Positions 23,814 through 35,244 of a stretch of DNA of 64,000 nucleotides are shown one piece after another. How positions within the stretch are numbered: the stretch's first letter is position 1; each line of letters starts with the position of its first letter. The notes beneath the pieces are model-generated. The model saw nothing but the letters and a program-made list of their open reading frames with translations, made no database searches and was not told where the DNA came from. This DNA comes from Capitella teleta (taxonomy: Eukaryota; Annelida; Polychaeta; Capitellidae), in assembly GCA_000328365.1 (NCBI GenBank), contig KB296055.1:194185-258184 (forward strand), written 5' to 3'. The position numbers were made by a program, and so were the translations under genes.

Positions 23814-26744
23814 TTACGACGTGGTGACATCGATGTAAGCGCGGGTGCCGTGGTCCCATTGTTTGTACCAAAGCTTGCATTCAGATTTCAGGCAAACTCT
23901 CCTGCACCAGAAGAGCCGCCTCTCGATCATAAGCAGAACAGACAGCTGTTGCTGCTTCCAGATGTTCTCCTTGGTCAGACGAACAGCTTCGTAGGAAGTG
24001 TTCATCATAGCAATCAGCATGTTCAGCATTAGGATGACCCCAATGGTTGTGTAGCAAATAATCAACCCCTGAGTGAAGTCTGGGAAAGAACCGAGCGGAA
24101 TGTCGTCTTTGTCCTTGATCTCGACAACTATGTTCAGCATCGCAAACATTAGGTTGGCAACACCAGCTCGCATGCGAACTACGTTGGAAAACATTGCCAT
24201 CACAGATGTGGTGAAGGCCACCATCACCAGGACAAAGATTGCCACGAAGTACATTAAATCTTGGAAGAACATCTTCTGTATCATAATGGAGAAGCGACTG
24301 GTTGAGCTGAGGCCCCGAGTGAAGAACATGAGGAAGATCCAACCGAGAAGCAAGGAAACGGACAAAGGTATCAACTGAGTTTCCTGGCCTTCAAGATAAT
24401 GCTTCAACCAAGCTAAAGCGCTTATGGAGTGAACAAACAACACACAGCGATACGGTCCGTTTCCAACGATGACACATTCCGTTGACAGCCTCTTGGTAAA
24501 CTTAGCAAACAATGACTTGTCGTACATGAATTGTATACTGTACGGATAGCCACCGAACAGATCGAAGAGTTCTGATAAGATGTAGAGAGATGGAACGATC
24601 GCAAGAAGAGCCATTAGCTTGTTGGGTTTTTCAGAAAGAACTGTCACATCAGGAACATTTTCATAATGGTGCGAAATATTCTTCCACTGCGGAGCAGCTC
24701 CTCGAGCAGTGACAACTGAGAAAGCAATCATATGGAGTAAATGAAAGATGAACCAACCGTAGAATATCCACCGATAAACCAGCCATTTGCCATCGACCAA
24801 AGTCTTGATTGGTTCAGAGTCGAGAATACTGGCTTCCTCGGAGTCACCTTTTTCATCATCTTGAGTTTCGGACAAGGACTTACTGTTGTGTGCAAGAACG
24901 TGAAGGACTGAGAACTTGTTGTATGAACCAAGAGCGTAGCTGGAAACGTCTGTGACGTCATACGTTACCCACGCTACGGAGCCGAGTTTGGTTTGAGGAA
25001 TCTTGTAAATCGTCTCCATGTTGATCAAACTCAATAGAAGAGGAGAACTCAGTTGGGCAGCCAGAATTAACGGGGACACGCCGTCGCTGTTCTGGAGCTC
25101 CAGAAGCTGATAGAAGGTGTTTTTCTGCTTCTGTTCTTGCTCCAATTTCAACTGCGCAGGAATCAGAGTCTTTGATTTACGGTGTTTTGCCCAAACACCG
25201 ACCGCTTCAAACACTTTGTCGATAAGCTTCTGATAATCCATAGATTTATCCTGGACTGAAGAATTCACGATACAATGGAGTAGGGTGTTGCCTTGCAGGT
25301 TTGGAGCTGCGAAGCTAGCACCATACTTTGCCAGAAGGCACAACGAGTTGCTGTTCTTGGACCACGCTGCAGACGAAACGCACAACTGTCCCTCGGGATG
25401 CTCTCTCTGGAAATAAGTGCCATCTGCTATGGTGTTCATCAGGGTCTTCCGATCTGCTTTTGACAACGCCAACAACAGCATCTCGATGATCTTTAAATTT
25501 CCATTGGCAACCGCAACGTGAAGAGCTGTCTGGTTTTTGTACTCTTCCTTGGTATACGTTGCCATGAGGAGATCATTGTCGGTGTTGTTGATCAAGAATT
25601 CCACAATGGATGGCAGATCCAGAAGAAGTGCAACATGAAGAACAGTGGCTGACGAATCAGGCTCTCGCATTGTGTCAGATGCAAGTGGAATATTCTTCCT
25701 CGAGGCCAGGCGACACAAAAGCCTTACCACATCCAGACCATTCAGTTTCACTGCTCGGAAAAGTGTGTCACGAAATTCTTCCGGATTTTCCTCCAACATT
25801 TTGTTGTAACTGATGATCATCATCTGCATGGCTGGCAGCTTGGCTTCTTCTCCTGGTGGCGTGACGTCACTCGCAGTCATGCCTTGACGAACTCCTTTCT
25901 TATCCATTTCCACCTTTGTTGTCTTCCGAATTCGTCTACGTCGTCCAAGGCAGAGCCTAGCATGCCATCTTGGCTGGATGTCTTCCTCATCACTCGAAAT
26001 TAACAAGTCATCATCTTCATCATGCATATCCAGATAAAAGCTGTTGGGTCCTCTTGTTATTATGTCATCATCGTCGCGCTCCTCGGAGAAAGATTGATCA
26101 TCGTCATTTTCAGCAATCTTCGGAATCAGAAGAACGAATTTCGCCTTTTTCTCTTTGATGTTAGCATCACTGAGGGGCGTGGTTCCATCGTCATGGCTTG
26201 GCAAAGTTGGCGAAGCTGGGGAATCTGGCGAGGTATCGCCATCATGTAAATTAAGCGTGGAAGAACTCGGAGTGTAACTCCCTCCGATTTCTCTGATGGC
26301 AGGAAGAACCAGATTGTCTGGCTTGTGCGACGGACTCCCAGGTTCACGAGAATCGTCTTCCTCGGTTGGACTTCCGTCTCCACGTTTAATGGTGATGATG
26401 CGCTTCGTCTGCACTGCAGGGACGTCTGGTATGCCATCTCCATCGATGTCAATCATGGGACCACTGCCTTTCACAGTCGTCGTCACGATTGTTTTCCCAT
26501 CACCTCCGACTGTTTGCACATCTGCTCCTTGATCAACCATTTGGTTGAGGAAGCTGTCCAGGTCAAAGTTACCCGACTGGAAGGCATTGCCCAGTTCGAA
26601 TATACTGGTGTCCTTCCCCTGGTCTTGGTTTATCTTTGTGGTTTTGCGTCTTTGGCTGTCAGAACCAGGGGCCTGTCTGTAGTTGACCTTGTAGACTTTT
26701 CGAACCACTTTGGGCTCCGATGAGGAGCCACCTCCACTCGCCAT
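23814..26744 (-). CDS. TRPV-like cation channel, single coding exon (976 aa)
   Basis: The 976-codon frame is unbroken. Residues 1 to about 310 are low-complexity and acidic, with a calcium-loop-like word D-I-D-G-D-G-I-P-D. Then come ankyrin repeats (about 325-600; motifs T-V-L-H-V-A-L-L, Q-T-A-L-H-V-A-V-A-N-G-N, G-N-T-L-L-H). The linker has V-A-W-V-T-Y-D-V-T-D-V and S-V-L-H-V-L-A, as in TRPV proteins. Six membrane helices follow from about 665, then L-N-M-L-I-A-M-M-N-T-S-Y at S6 and a TRP-box helix I-W-K-Q-Q-Q-L-S-V-L-L-M-I-E-R-R. The family forms tetrameric, Ca2+-permeable sensory channels. The pore-loop region reads M-L-N-I-V-V-E-I-K-D-K-D-D and lacks the usual G-M-G-D filter. A splice-acceptor-like site lies just upstream of the ATG, so a non-coding 5' exon is likely. 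An AATAAA signal on the minus strand lies about 155 nt past the stop. No intron interrupts the coding region, unlike every neighbour. Confidence 0.9.
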   Translation of the reverse strand: MASGGGSSSEPKVVRKVYKVNYRQAPGSDSQRRKTTKINQDQGKDTSIFELGNAFQSGNFDLDSFLNQMVDQGADVQTVGGDGKTIVTTTVKGSGPMIDIDGDGIPDVPAVQTKRIITIKRGDGSPTEEDDSREPGSPSHKPDNLVLPAIREIGGSYTPSSSTLNLHDGDTSPDSPASPTLPSHDDGTTPLSDANIKEKKAKFVLLIPKIAENDDDQSFSEERDDDDIITRGPNSFYLDMHDEDDDLLISSDEEDIQPRWHARLCLGRRRRIRKTTKVEMDKKGVRQGMTASDVTPPGEEAKLPAMQMMIISYNKMLEENPEEFRDTLFRAVKLNGLDVVRLLCRLASRKNIPLASDTMREPDSSATVLHVALLLDLPSIVEFLINNTDNDLLMATYTKEEYKNQTALHVAVANGNLKIIEMLLLALSKADRKTLMNTIADGTYFQREHPEGQLCVSSAAWSKNSNSLCLLAKYGASFAAPNLQGNTLLHCIVNSSVQDKSMDYQKLIDKVFEAVGVWAKHRKSKTLIPAQLKLEQEQKQKNTFYQLLELQNSDGVSPLILAAQLSSPLLLSLINMETIYKIPQTKLGSVAWVTYDVTDVSSYALGSYNKFSVLHVLAHNSKSLSETQDDEKGDSEEASILDSEPIKTLVDGKWLVYRWIFYGWFIFHLLHMIAFSVVTARGAAPQWKNISHHYENVPDVTVLSEKPNKLMALLAIVPSLYILSELFDLFGGYPYSIQFMYDKSLFAKFTKRLSTECVIVGNGPYRCVLFVHSISALAWLKHYLEGQETQLIPLSVSLLLGWIFLMFFTRGLSSTSRFSIMIQKMFFQDLMYFVAIFVLVMVAFTTSVMAMFSNVVRMRAGVANLMFAMLNIVVEIKDKDDIPLGSFPDFTQGLIICYTTIGVILMLNMLIAMMNTSYEAVRLTKENIWKQQQLSVLLMIERRLFWCRRVCLKSECKLWYKQWDHGTRAYIDVTTS

Positions 26745-27031
26745 CTTCGGCTACGTACACAGCTCACCTGTGAAATTAATTAAATTAATTAATGGGTGAT
26801 TCATTCATTCATCGAATGCATCATGCATGGACAATATATATTGGTTTTATTTTAATGCCTGAATTGTACCCTATAATGTCTCAATGTGCATGTCTCAATG
26901 TTAAACCCGTTAAATGATGTAAGATGTATTGAAATTGATCCTACATTAGTTATATGAAAAAGTACTTACATACTCAATGACTAGCTATAACACCTGTCGA
27001 CAATAACAACAAGGACAAATTATGCTAAATA

Positions 27032-28150
27032 CAGAGTGGGCCAAAATTAGTCTGTCTATTCCATGTTAGAAACAAAACTTTGGAATTTGCTCAAATTTAA
27101 CCATTATTCCTAACAATAAATGCCTGCTATGAATTGACTATAGGTTTTATGAACCCATTTACGCAGAGAAATCGAATAAAACGTTAATTTTGAATGAAGG
27201 AGGAAGATTTAAATGCGAGTGGTAAGTGATCGCGAAGAGATTCTGCGTGCGCGTAATCAGGTGGGCCCCTAGCTGAACCAGTATTGTGGAATGCCATCCG
27301 ATGCGTGGCGCTACAGTACAAATTATGTGCTTTGTTTTTATTTTATAGATAAACATTAGTGCAACAATCTCAACAACAGCACTCACAAACAATAGAATGG
27401 TTCGTTCATCCTATAATAGTAATTTAAGAAGAATGGCATTGGATGCATGAAAATAATTAATAATGCGCACGATTTAAACGACAGGCGCTTAAAAAAAATG
27501 TTTCACGCACGTTTCTGCCATTAGCCGCTCGCGACGAAGCATCGTACTTTTCCGCGAAAAACGTTGATTTTAGGGAATATTTTACTTCGCATTTGTTTGA
27601 TCTCTTTCGATGCTTTTATTTCTTGAGTAGGTCGTTACATTAAGGGATATGCTACGTACCAGAATAACGACAGAAAAGCGCATTTGGATTGTGACAACAA
27701 GTGCTGAATAAGTCAGAGGTGCTTGGCGATCAATTCATTGCCAACACCTCTACCGTCCGCCAATTTACAGTCTACGATGCATTTCCCTTATCATGCGACA
27801 GGTCACTAAGTACGGCAGCATGTTGAGAGCGATCCCTTATTTGGGCATCCAAATGATGCGCATCCATGGTCGGGGGCTGAAAGGGGGGAAAAAAATTTAA
27901 ATATCGCTGAATGTTGGGTGCATTCTTTTGATTGAGATAAATCGGCATCAATGACGACAAAATCGGATTTAAAATGATAGGTATAGCAGCATGAAATGTT
28001 AAACTATCCATACCATATATTTATTTCTCTGAGATTTGTGTAGTTTTGACTCTGCGACTTGTTTTGAAACACTTTCTCGGAAAAGTGCAGTGCCATTGAA
28101 AAGCATTGAAATCTTTAACATGAAGTAGATAGACTACTTTTGGCCCACTG
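27032..28150. mobile_element. CAGAGTGGGCC MITE, long copy (1,119 bp)
   Basis: The left end is CAGAGTGGGCCAAAATTAGT and the right end, reversed, CAGTGGGCCAAAAGTAGT. TA flanks lie at 27030-27031 and 28151-28152. The interior matches the 35245-35965 copy in several blocks, for example GTGATCGCGAAGAGA and AACAACAGCACTC. It has an additional roughly 400 bp in the middle. It resembles a non-autonomous Tc1/mariner element and lies upstream of the TRPV-like gene. Confidence 0.8.
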
Positions 28151-30137
28151 TATATTAATACACACGGAAATTGACAGAATCAATAACAATTAATAGCAGA
28201 CAGTGACACTGAACTATACTATACTTCTGAGTATGAGCTGTCAATCACCGCGCAATTTTAAAGTTAAGCATGGGTTTAGTGGAGCCACGACACAAACTCT
28301 ACTCGATCCCCGGCGAAATTGAAAATGCGCGCATCTGCGAAGGTGCAGTCCGCTCGTAACCGCGAGCACGAATATCCATGACTGTCATGCAACCATGTGC
28401 GTGTACCACTTTTCGCCGCATGATGCCACATTGTGTCATGTTGTGGTGAACATGCATGTGTCAGCACTACCGACCCCCCCCCCCCCCTCCCTTTCCGCCT
28501 TCCTCGACCCTCAGCCATCGCGGCGCCTAATTTAACATGTTTAGGCCCTACCATCACATTCAAAGAAACCAGCCTGATCTCCAGCTTGGTGAACAAACAC
28601 ATATAAGTGATAAAAACCATGCCTCGCTGTATGTAGTATGCCAGCTAACCCATATGCCACATTTACTCTAAATTGTTACGATTAGATAACACGAGACTTT
28701 AATTGGAGCACACTGTTGAGTGTCTCGCCAACGACCAATGCAATTTCCCCGCAGAATTACTCTCTGAACTAGAATACCAAGCAGTCGAGCTAAATCAACA
28801 ATCCATATGATTATGTATTATTAATTTATTATTAGTATAATACATGTATATGCGTATTGTACACCAAAGATTCTGACCAACAGACGTACGTATAGATGGA
28901 GGTAGTTTACCTACCTTACTATATTTATTCAATTCAGAATGCACATCAATTTTATCACAACAAACAAAGATACTCGCGAATGTGGTGGACACAAGAAGAA
29001 AGGAATGACCTAGAAACTTTGTGACCCACTTATTTCACATGGCGAGCAGTAGGTCACTCCCTGCACTGTTAAATGTTTGGCCTAATAATAATATGAAACT
29101 GCATGCAGTTCAAACTGGACAAATATTCATCGTACGTATGTTGGCGTCACCAAAATTAGCCAATTGGACTCACAGAATAGCGTTCGCAATTACACCTGTA
29201 GAAGGAATCAAACAATACGAGTAGAGCAAAACACCAATCACCGTCCGAACATCCAAAATAATACGCCGGTGAACACGAATGCCGAATGCGGCCAGCTAAC
29301 CAGGGCTCTCCCCCACACAGTAGTAAACAAGGGCGATTGGATCTGAGCGAGATCGCGTATTCAATGATTATGCAATAGAGCTTCAACCGCTGGCTGGCAG
29401 ATTATATAACACAGTGATACAGTCTCATGACTGCACATATACTAGAAGACTGATGTGTCGATTAACGAGGGGCTCGCGTCATGGATGAAGTATTAATTAA
29501 GGTGTGGATGCGTGTGGAAGGGGGAGGGGGTGGGGTCTGTTTAGGACGTTATATAGACGAATAGAGGTATATTATCATTGAACACAGACAGGTAGATTCT
29601 GCATGATTGCTAGCATTCTATTAATTAAATAAGTGAATTACATGTACCTTGATGTGTTAATCTGTTTAAACCCATTGCACAACAACACGCAACACTGCTT
29701 GACTCGCGGTGAATGGCCCCCCGCTTGCCATATTATCATATCATTCGAATATTTTATGACATCGAAGTAGGCCATAAAGTAAACATAAATATGTGATATG
29801 TATATAGGTAGTACATGTACAGTGTATGCACTATACTAGTATCTAGAATTTACTCTATCGTAAACTATCAGCCGGGTCCGACGATAAGTGCTTGCCTAAA
29901 CGAATATGGATGAGGCCTATATATAATATATGTTTTTAGTGAATCATTTATGCAGCGGTGAATCGGAGACTTACAAGGTAGAAATCCTATAGAATTACGA
30001 TTGAAAGCCGGCCACATGTAATAGGAATATACATGTATTTAATTTTAAAATCCTGGTCCTGAATCCTAGTATATAATATTCACCAACTAGATTCGTTGTG
30101 TTCGCGAGCTATAAATATTATGATTGATAAACTTACC
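28151..30137. other. Upstream non-coding region, no gene seen
   Basis: Contains a poly(C) run near 28471-28487 and AT-rich sequence. No exon, RNA gene or terminal-repeat pair was recognised. If the candidate TRPV 5' exon is real, this is its intron. Confidence 0.4.
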
Positions 30138-30245
30138 GCTGAATAATAGTCCGAGTTCCCGCTTTCTCCTTCTCCTTTTAATTCAATCACACTTTAGTGG
30201 TCACGCTGTTGCTCGAGTGACCGGCTGATCAAGCAGCAGTGACCA
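30138..30245 (-). other. Candidate non-coding 5' exon of the TRPV-like gene
   Basis: On the minus strand AGCG is followed by GTAAGT at 30137 and below, a consensus donor with no coding ORF in front of it. Paired with the acceptor just upstream of the TRPV ATG (about 26770), it would give a 3.4-kb 5' UTR intron containing the 27032-28150 MITE. This is inference from splice signals only, and the upper limit is arbitrary. Confidence 0.3.
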
Positions 30246-30734
30246 CTGACCAGGCAGATAGACTGGTAGAAGGTGATGGCCGCAATGAGTAACGGCGATG
30301 CTTAAAATAATTTAGCGAGGCGAGAACGGGATGATAACAGCTCTCAATTTATAATTAGAAATCGATACGCATATAACAGTAGGAAACTCAAAAATCATCT
30401 TCTTCATCTTATACTTTCATGAAGATGAATTGCTACAAAAGGTCTTGGTGTGTTAATTCTGAAAACTATGGTTATTCCTGAAGAATATTCGTGTCATTGG
30501 GCGTGTACAAAATACATTATGCATAATTATAGGCCTAACTCAATTTATGCTACAGGGTGGACTATAGTAGTCTATCTGTTCCACGTTAAAAAAAAAAAAA
30601 AAATAAAAATAAAAAAAAATTTGCTATAGTGAAAAAATCATGTACAGAATAAATGGTATGATTAACAAAACTTTTTCTGTGACCATTATTTTTTTGTTTA
30701 GCTGAATCAAATGAACCCCTATTATCCCTATAGA

Positions 30735-31200
30735 TGTACATGCAATAACGGATTATTATTAGTGAGTAAAATATGCAAGAATATCATGTGATTGTTGATT
30801 GATATTATTAGCATTTAGTGTTTGTATTGGTTAGCATATAAAGTGCCAGGGCATATGAATTCGAATGAAAAACCCACACATGTTACTATCCTGGTTGCTG
30901 TGCAAGGGCATGTATGATGTAATGTACAGAGTGGACCAAAGGTAATCTAGCTACTTCATGGTAAAAATAAAGCTTGTAGTTTTTTAAAATTGAACAATTA
31001 ACTACTACTGATTAATTATTCCATTAACTTAATCGGCGCACATTGAGTTTTATTGAGATGAAATAGATATGATAGGAATAGGAGCATGAAATACTATATA
31101 CTACTATGTACTATAGCCATACCACGATTTTTACACTGCGACCTGTTTGTGTAACACTTGGATCAGAAAAGCGCAGTCATTGAAGGAAAGTGAGATAAAA
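30735..31200. repeat. Dispersed repeat carrying a truncated CAGAGTGG MITE
   Basis: Positions about 30750-31075 match about 50325-50640 in reverse complement at high identity, including GCATATGAATTCGAATGAAA and AACTTAATCGGCGCACATTG. Within it a CAGAGTGGACCAAAGGTA end starts at 30927 after TA. The 3' part to about 31190 resembles the right halves of the other CAGAGTGG copies but lacks a clear right terminus. A more decayed end of the same family begins near 30554. Confidence 0.7.
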
Positions 31201-31389
31201 AATTCGAAAAGTGAAGACAAAATGAATATATATATAATTATTCCTTTTTGTCTACTACATGCATGTGCAAATATTAGAATGAACATATATTTGTAGAAGA
31301 GAGAATGTCACGCTGTGAATTTTTTTCTCTATTTATGTTGCCCCCATTTTAGACCTGTGACTTGTGCTAACATCATGCAATGAAAAACT

Positions 31390-32887
31390 TTAATCATAAT
31401 AATTACTAGGGTTTTTACAGCATCCTTTTCTGATGTCGTATCTAACATAAAACATTGACCGCGATTCAGTCTGGAATTCACTTTCAACTCGACAGAGAAT
31501 TGGTATCCACTGATGTAGGTCATCGGATGTGTCCTCTCCGCTGCAAGTGGGAATCGAATCTTTCTCCTCAATCATGATCTCTCGTTCGACTTTATTTTCG
31601 TCCGAAACTAAATTATTGATTATGACGTCATAACACGGGTAGCTTCCGGTTGAGATTGTAGTATCACCGCCTTCGGAGCCCCACTCGAATTGTACAAACG
31701 TCATATTGGCAGCAGTGTCATTCGCACTGCATGTCATTCGCTGTCGAATCTGTAATATATTTAACAATACATGTAGTTATACATACTTAAAGGCAGGTCC
31801 CTCCATCGAGCACTTACTTGGTTATGACTGGCTTTCAAACCGCTTGTCTCCAGCATAAGAGGTTCCACTGCTCGAGTTTCGAACTTTTTCTTCAAGATTA
31901 CGTCATCGTCAAGCGCAATGCAAGTGTACACGCCTCCGTCATCAGCACTAACGTTGGTCATGTGATATACTGACGTCATTAACCATGGAGAATTCACCTC
32001 AAGGACATCCAAATCAAGAACGATTCTCTCTCCTCTCAAGTTCTTCTTTAACAGTACCACCTGTCCGTCGTTGAAGCCAGCGCCGACACATTTGACGCAA
32101 TCAAAACGCCCGACGTTCAGAGCTGACTTAGCAGGCATTGTGGATTGGAGATTATAATCGCAATTTTCAATGTTTATCCTTCGCGGTATCACTTGTTCTG
32201 TGCCCTTTAATACGGTGCAAGCTCCCAGAGTGTCTCCATCAAAATGGATTGAGACCGCGACAATGAAGCAGTAATATCCAGAATGAACATCAGGATTGAA
32301 TGAATTCACCGTCATGCTGATCTCAATCACACCATCTTTTGCTCCTATATTGAAACTCAATCCTTCTACATTCGTCGTAGGGGTGTTGTAATCTCCATTA
32401 TTAGGCCATTTTTTCAACAGCTCAAAAGAAAATTGAAATTTCTGTTTGCTCCCCAGTGTCAAGTTTGTTCTCTGAACTGCCGCGATCATTGGGTATGAAG
32501 TAGCATTTACCTCTTTGTTGACAGTCATACCGATGGTCTTTTCCTGTCCTGTCGCCAATCTGATCTGCTTTTCGGGGGCGTTCATAATTTGCCCGGAAAT
32601 AGTTTCCCTCGGTTGGCCCAATCTGGCAGTTGTATCCACGTAGACGTCATAGGGTCCTGATGAAGTCCTGAGAGTTGCAACAACTTGTTCGATCTCTCCA
32701 GCAATACTGGTTACACTTGGCAGCACAGTACACTCCGACATGTCCACTCCATGTTTGCTGACCAAATTGGTCATCTTGGTGTAGTTATCTGCGGGTAACA
32801 AGGGTTAGTAATTCAAATTGGAAGCATCGCCATTGAATAACACCATGCAGAACTGTAGATTCCTATATTATTATTATTATCATTATT

Positions 32888-32923
<36 letters not shown>

Positions 32924-33343
32924 TTTTTTTTTTTTTTTCTGAGTGGTATACGGTGAATGTTCTATTGTCACCTGGTATCAGCATAAACATGCCATATCCA
33001 CGATGTTCTACACTTGCAGCCCAGGAAGACGTCATAGGAAACGAGTGCTCAGTCAGAATCCTGATGCCATCATCGGTGGTGGCTCTTTGTCCAGCAAGGG
33101 AAATAATTGGAACTTCACCCTGTATGATCAGATGGTAAAGATAAAACATAGGAATAATTACATATAGATATATTATACTAATAAACCACACTATAGAGTT
33201 ATTGTAAATCTATAAATTGGTATAGAAGTATGAATTTTTAAATACGTTGCACTAACCACAGTGCATGCAGGGTTTGGAATTCCACTGGTGAAGTGTCCAC
33301 AGAGTGTGCAAAACAGGCCGATCCAACGGATTATTCCCATCAT
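31390..33343 (-). CDS. Secreted Ig-superfamily protein (4 exons, 521 aa)
   Basis: Exons from 5' to 3': 33257-33343, 32972-33119, 31818-32788, 31390-31749; phases agree (1,566 nt). The first exon starts M-M-G-I-I-R-W-I-G-L-F-C-T-L-C-G, a plausible signal peptide. The third has two Ig-type C-strand-to-F-strand signatures: D-V-H-S-G-Y-Y-C-F-I-V and D-D-G-G-V-Y-T-C-I-A. Paired cysteines and N-glycosylation sequons (N-A-T, N-L-T, N-V-S, N-M-T) are frequent. No transmembrane segment follows, so secretion is likely. Two or three Ig-like domains are probable, but the exact family (receptor ectodomain, adhesion or defence molecule) cannot be told. Intron 2 contains a (TTTA)n tract. The rest of the fold is inferred. 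Confidence 0.7.
32883..32938. repeat. (TTTA)n and poly(T) microsatellite
   Basis: ATT/TTTA units followed by a T run lie inside intron 2 of the Ig-like gene. Confidence 0.95.
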
Positions 33344-33779
33344 GTACAATGATTATGATTGTGACGCAGCAACAAAATGTTTCTCTTTTATGCTACCTCT
33401 CCACAGTTCCAAGCATCAACGAATCCTTTTTATGGCATACTATTATTTCCTATTGACGCAAGAATATGATCGTTCCAAAATTGGTTAGAACGCATGGAAA
33501 GTCAGACATAATTTCCCCCGACTGCCGCAATTTCAGCAATAGCTATAATTATTATATGCAGTTCGAAGTAATTTACCTCGTGAATTCATGAACCAGATCT
33601 GGACGTGCATGTAGTCACCGGATCACGGGGTCAACGGGGTCAGTCGACCGTGGACTTGATTTGGTCAATCCAGCGAAGCAGGACTATTCGTTTTATGGCT
33701 GATACGCTGCAATTGGCGGCTTGTGTTGCTTGGGTCCACACATCACTGATCAAGTTTCTGGCCTTTGCTATTTGTTTAG

Positions 33780-34556
33780 CTTTGTATTCAATGTCATGCC
33801 ATTTTCAAATCAATCAATGGGATATTATTCGAATCCAAATAAAACTGAACTTCTGCTCGTGGCCACCAAAAAGATTCCTCCTGAAATACCTGTGATCCAG
33901 ATCGGTGACACACAGGTGACAGCATCCGAGGCAGTTCGCTATATTGCAGTGATGTTTGACAAACGGTTGAACATGGAGCGTTACATCATCTCTGTGTGCA
34001 AGTCTGCCCGATACCACTTCTACAACATCGGGCGCATATCTTCTCACTAGGAAAGCATGTGAGCAGCTGATACATGCGTTCATTTCATCCCGGCTGGACT
34101 ATGGCAATGTGCTCCTGTACGGACTCCCCCAAAGGCTGTTGATGAAGCTGCAGCGCATCCGGAATATCTCTGCAAAAATCCATACACGGACGAAAACTCG
34201 CCAACACATCTCGCCGGTTACGATGGATCTGCATTGCCTGCCTGTTGCTCAACGGATTAAATTCAAAATTGCACTGTTGACTTTCAAGTGTGTCCACGAC
34301 ATGGCACCCAGTTATTTGTATGAGGTGCTACACAGCGCCTCACCAACTCGATCTCTCCGTTCTTCCGACCAACACTATCTACTAAGAGTTGAGTGCTCCA
34401 CCAACCCCGTGCAAAGTCGAGCATTTGAAAGACACGCGCCTGAAATATAGAACGCATTATCAGATTGGCTTCGACTGGTGGACTCAGTATCTGTTAAAAA
34501 AAAAAACAAAAAAACAAAAAAAAAAAAAAAAAAAACAAAAACAAAAACAAAAACAA
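33780..34556 (+). mobile_element. 5'-truncated LINE (CR1/L2-like), RT C-terminal part
   Basis: Plus-strand reading gives N-P-N-K-T-E-L-L-L-V, then a frame change near 34030, then L-I-H-A-F-I-S-S-R-L-D-Y-G-N-V-L-L-Y-G-L-P, L-H-C-L-P-V-A-Q-R-I-K-F-K-I and A-P-S-Y-L-Y-E-V-L. This is the standard C-terminal tail of CR1/L2-group reverse transcriptases (S-R-L-D-Y-C-N-x-L-L-Y-G-L-P; L-H-W-L-P-V). It ends in an A/CA-rich tail (34495-34556). Only the 3' part of the element is present and the frame is broken, so it is a dead-on-arrival insertion. Confidence 0.85.
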
Positions 34557-34679
34557 TTGAAAACGCTTCTTTTTATGGAATATTTTATCTGATTTTACCA
34601 TATCATGATTCTCTGCTTTTACCGCTCAGCGTTTCGAGCACTCTTTGTGTGTGATTTTACGCTTTATAAAATAATTTAC

Positions 34680-34680
<1 letters not shown>

Positions 34681-34730
<50 letters not shown>

Positions 34731-34744
34731 CATTATTATTATTT
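34681..34744. repeat. (ATT)n microsatellite
   Basis: About 21 ATT units with one CATT interruption, just downstream of the LINE tail. Confidence 0.97.
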
Positions 34745-34850
34745 AATGCCATCTTGTACGTCATGCGGGGATATTTGAAAGAAATAATCTTTATTTTCCA
34801 ATTGACGACGAAGTTTATTCAGCACTTGGCCGTGGAAAAAGAAAACGATT

Positions 34851-34933
34851 TACCAGAAGTGGGGTTCGAACCCACGCGGACATGCGTCCATTGGATCTTA
34901 AGTCCAACGCCTTAACCACTCGGCCATCCTGGT
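34851..34933 (-). tRNA. tRNA-Leu(UAA): tRNA-Leu (anticodon UAA)
   Basis: On the minus strand the acceptor stem ACCAGGA pairs with TTCTGGT (one G-U). The A box is TGGCCGAGTGG and the B box GGTTCGAACCC. The anticodon loop is ACTTAAGAT, giving UAA. A long variable arm, 83-nt length and no intron are as expected of eukaryotic tRNA-Leu. CCA is not encoded. Confidence 0.95.
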
Positions 34934-35244
34934 CACCTGTTATGCAACTATGGCCATTTACAAGCGAACTATCAAAGAAGCCATTATTAGCAAATTCCAC
35001 GAATGTATATTTTTCAATAGTTTGTTACTTTCTGCTACATCTCTTCTTCTGACATCTTGCGACGTACAATAATACATTTATATGTAACTCTGACTCGGGA
35101 ATATAGTTCATCATTATTGTCTAGCTCTACCAATTTAAGATGCACTTCCATATGATCGCTCCAAATATTAGCTTGCCTGCCCTACGCAATGTGTAGCAAT
35201 AAATCCGGATTCAGGAAGACGTGCGGAGAATCTGACACCAAATA

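Noticed and set aside
23881-24342. 153-codon minus-strand frame inside the TRPV gene
   Set aside because: Overlaps the TRPV coding frame in another phase and has no motif of its own.
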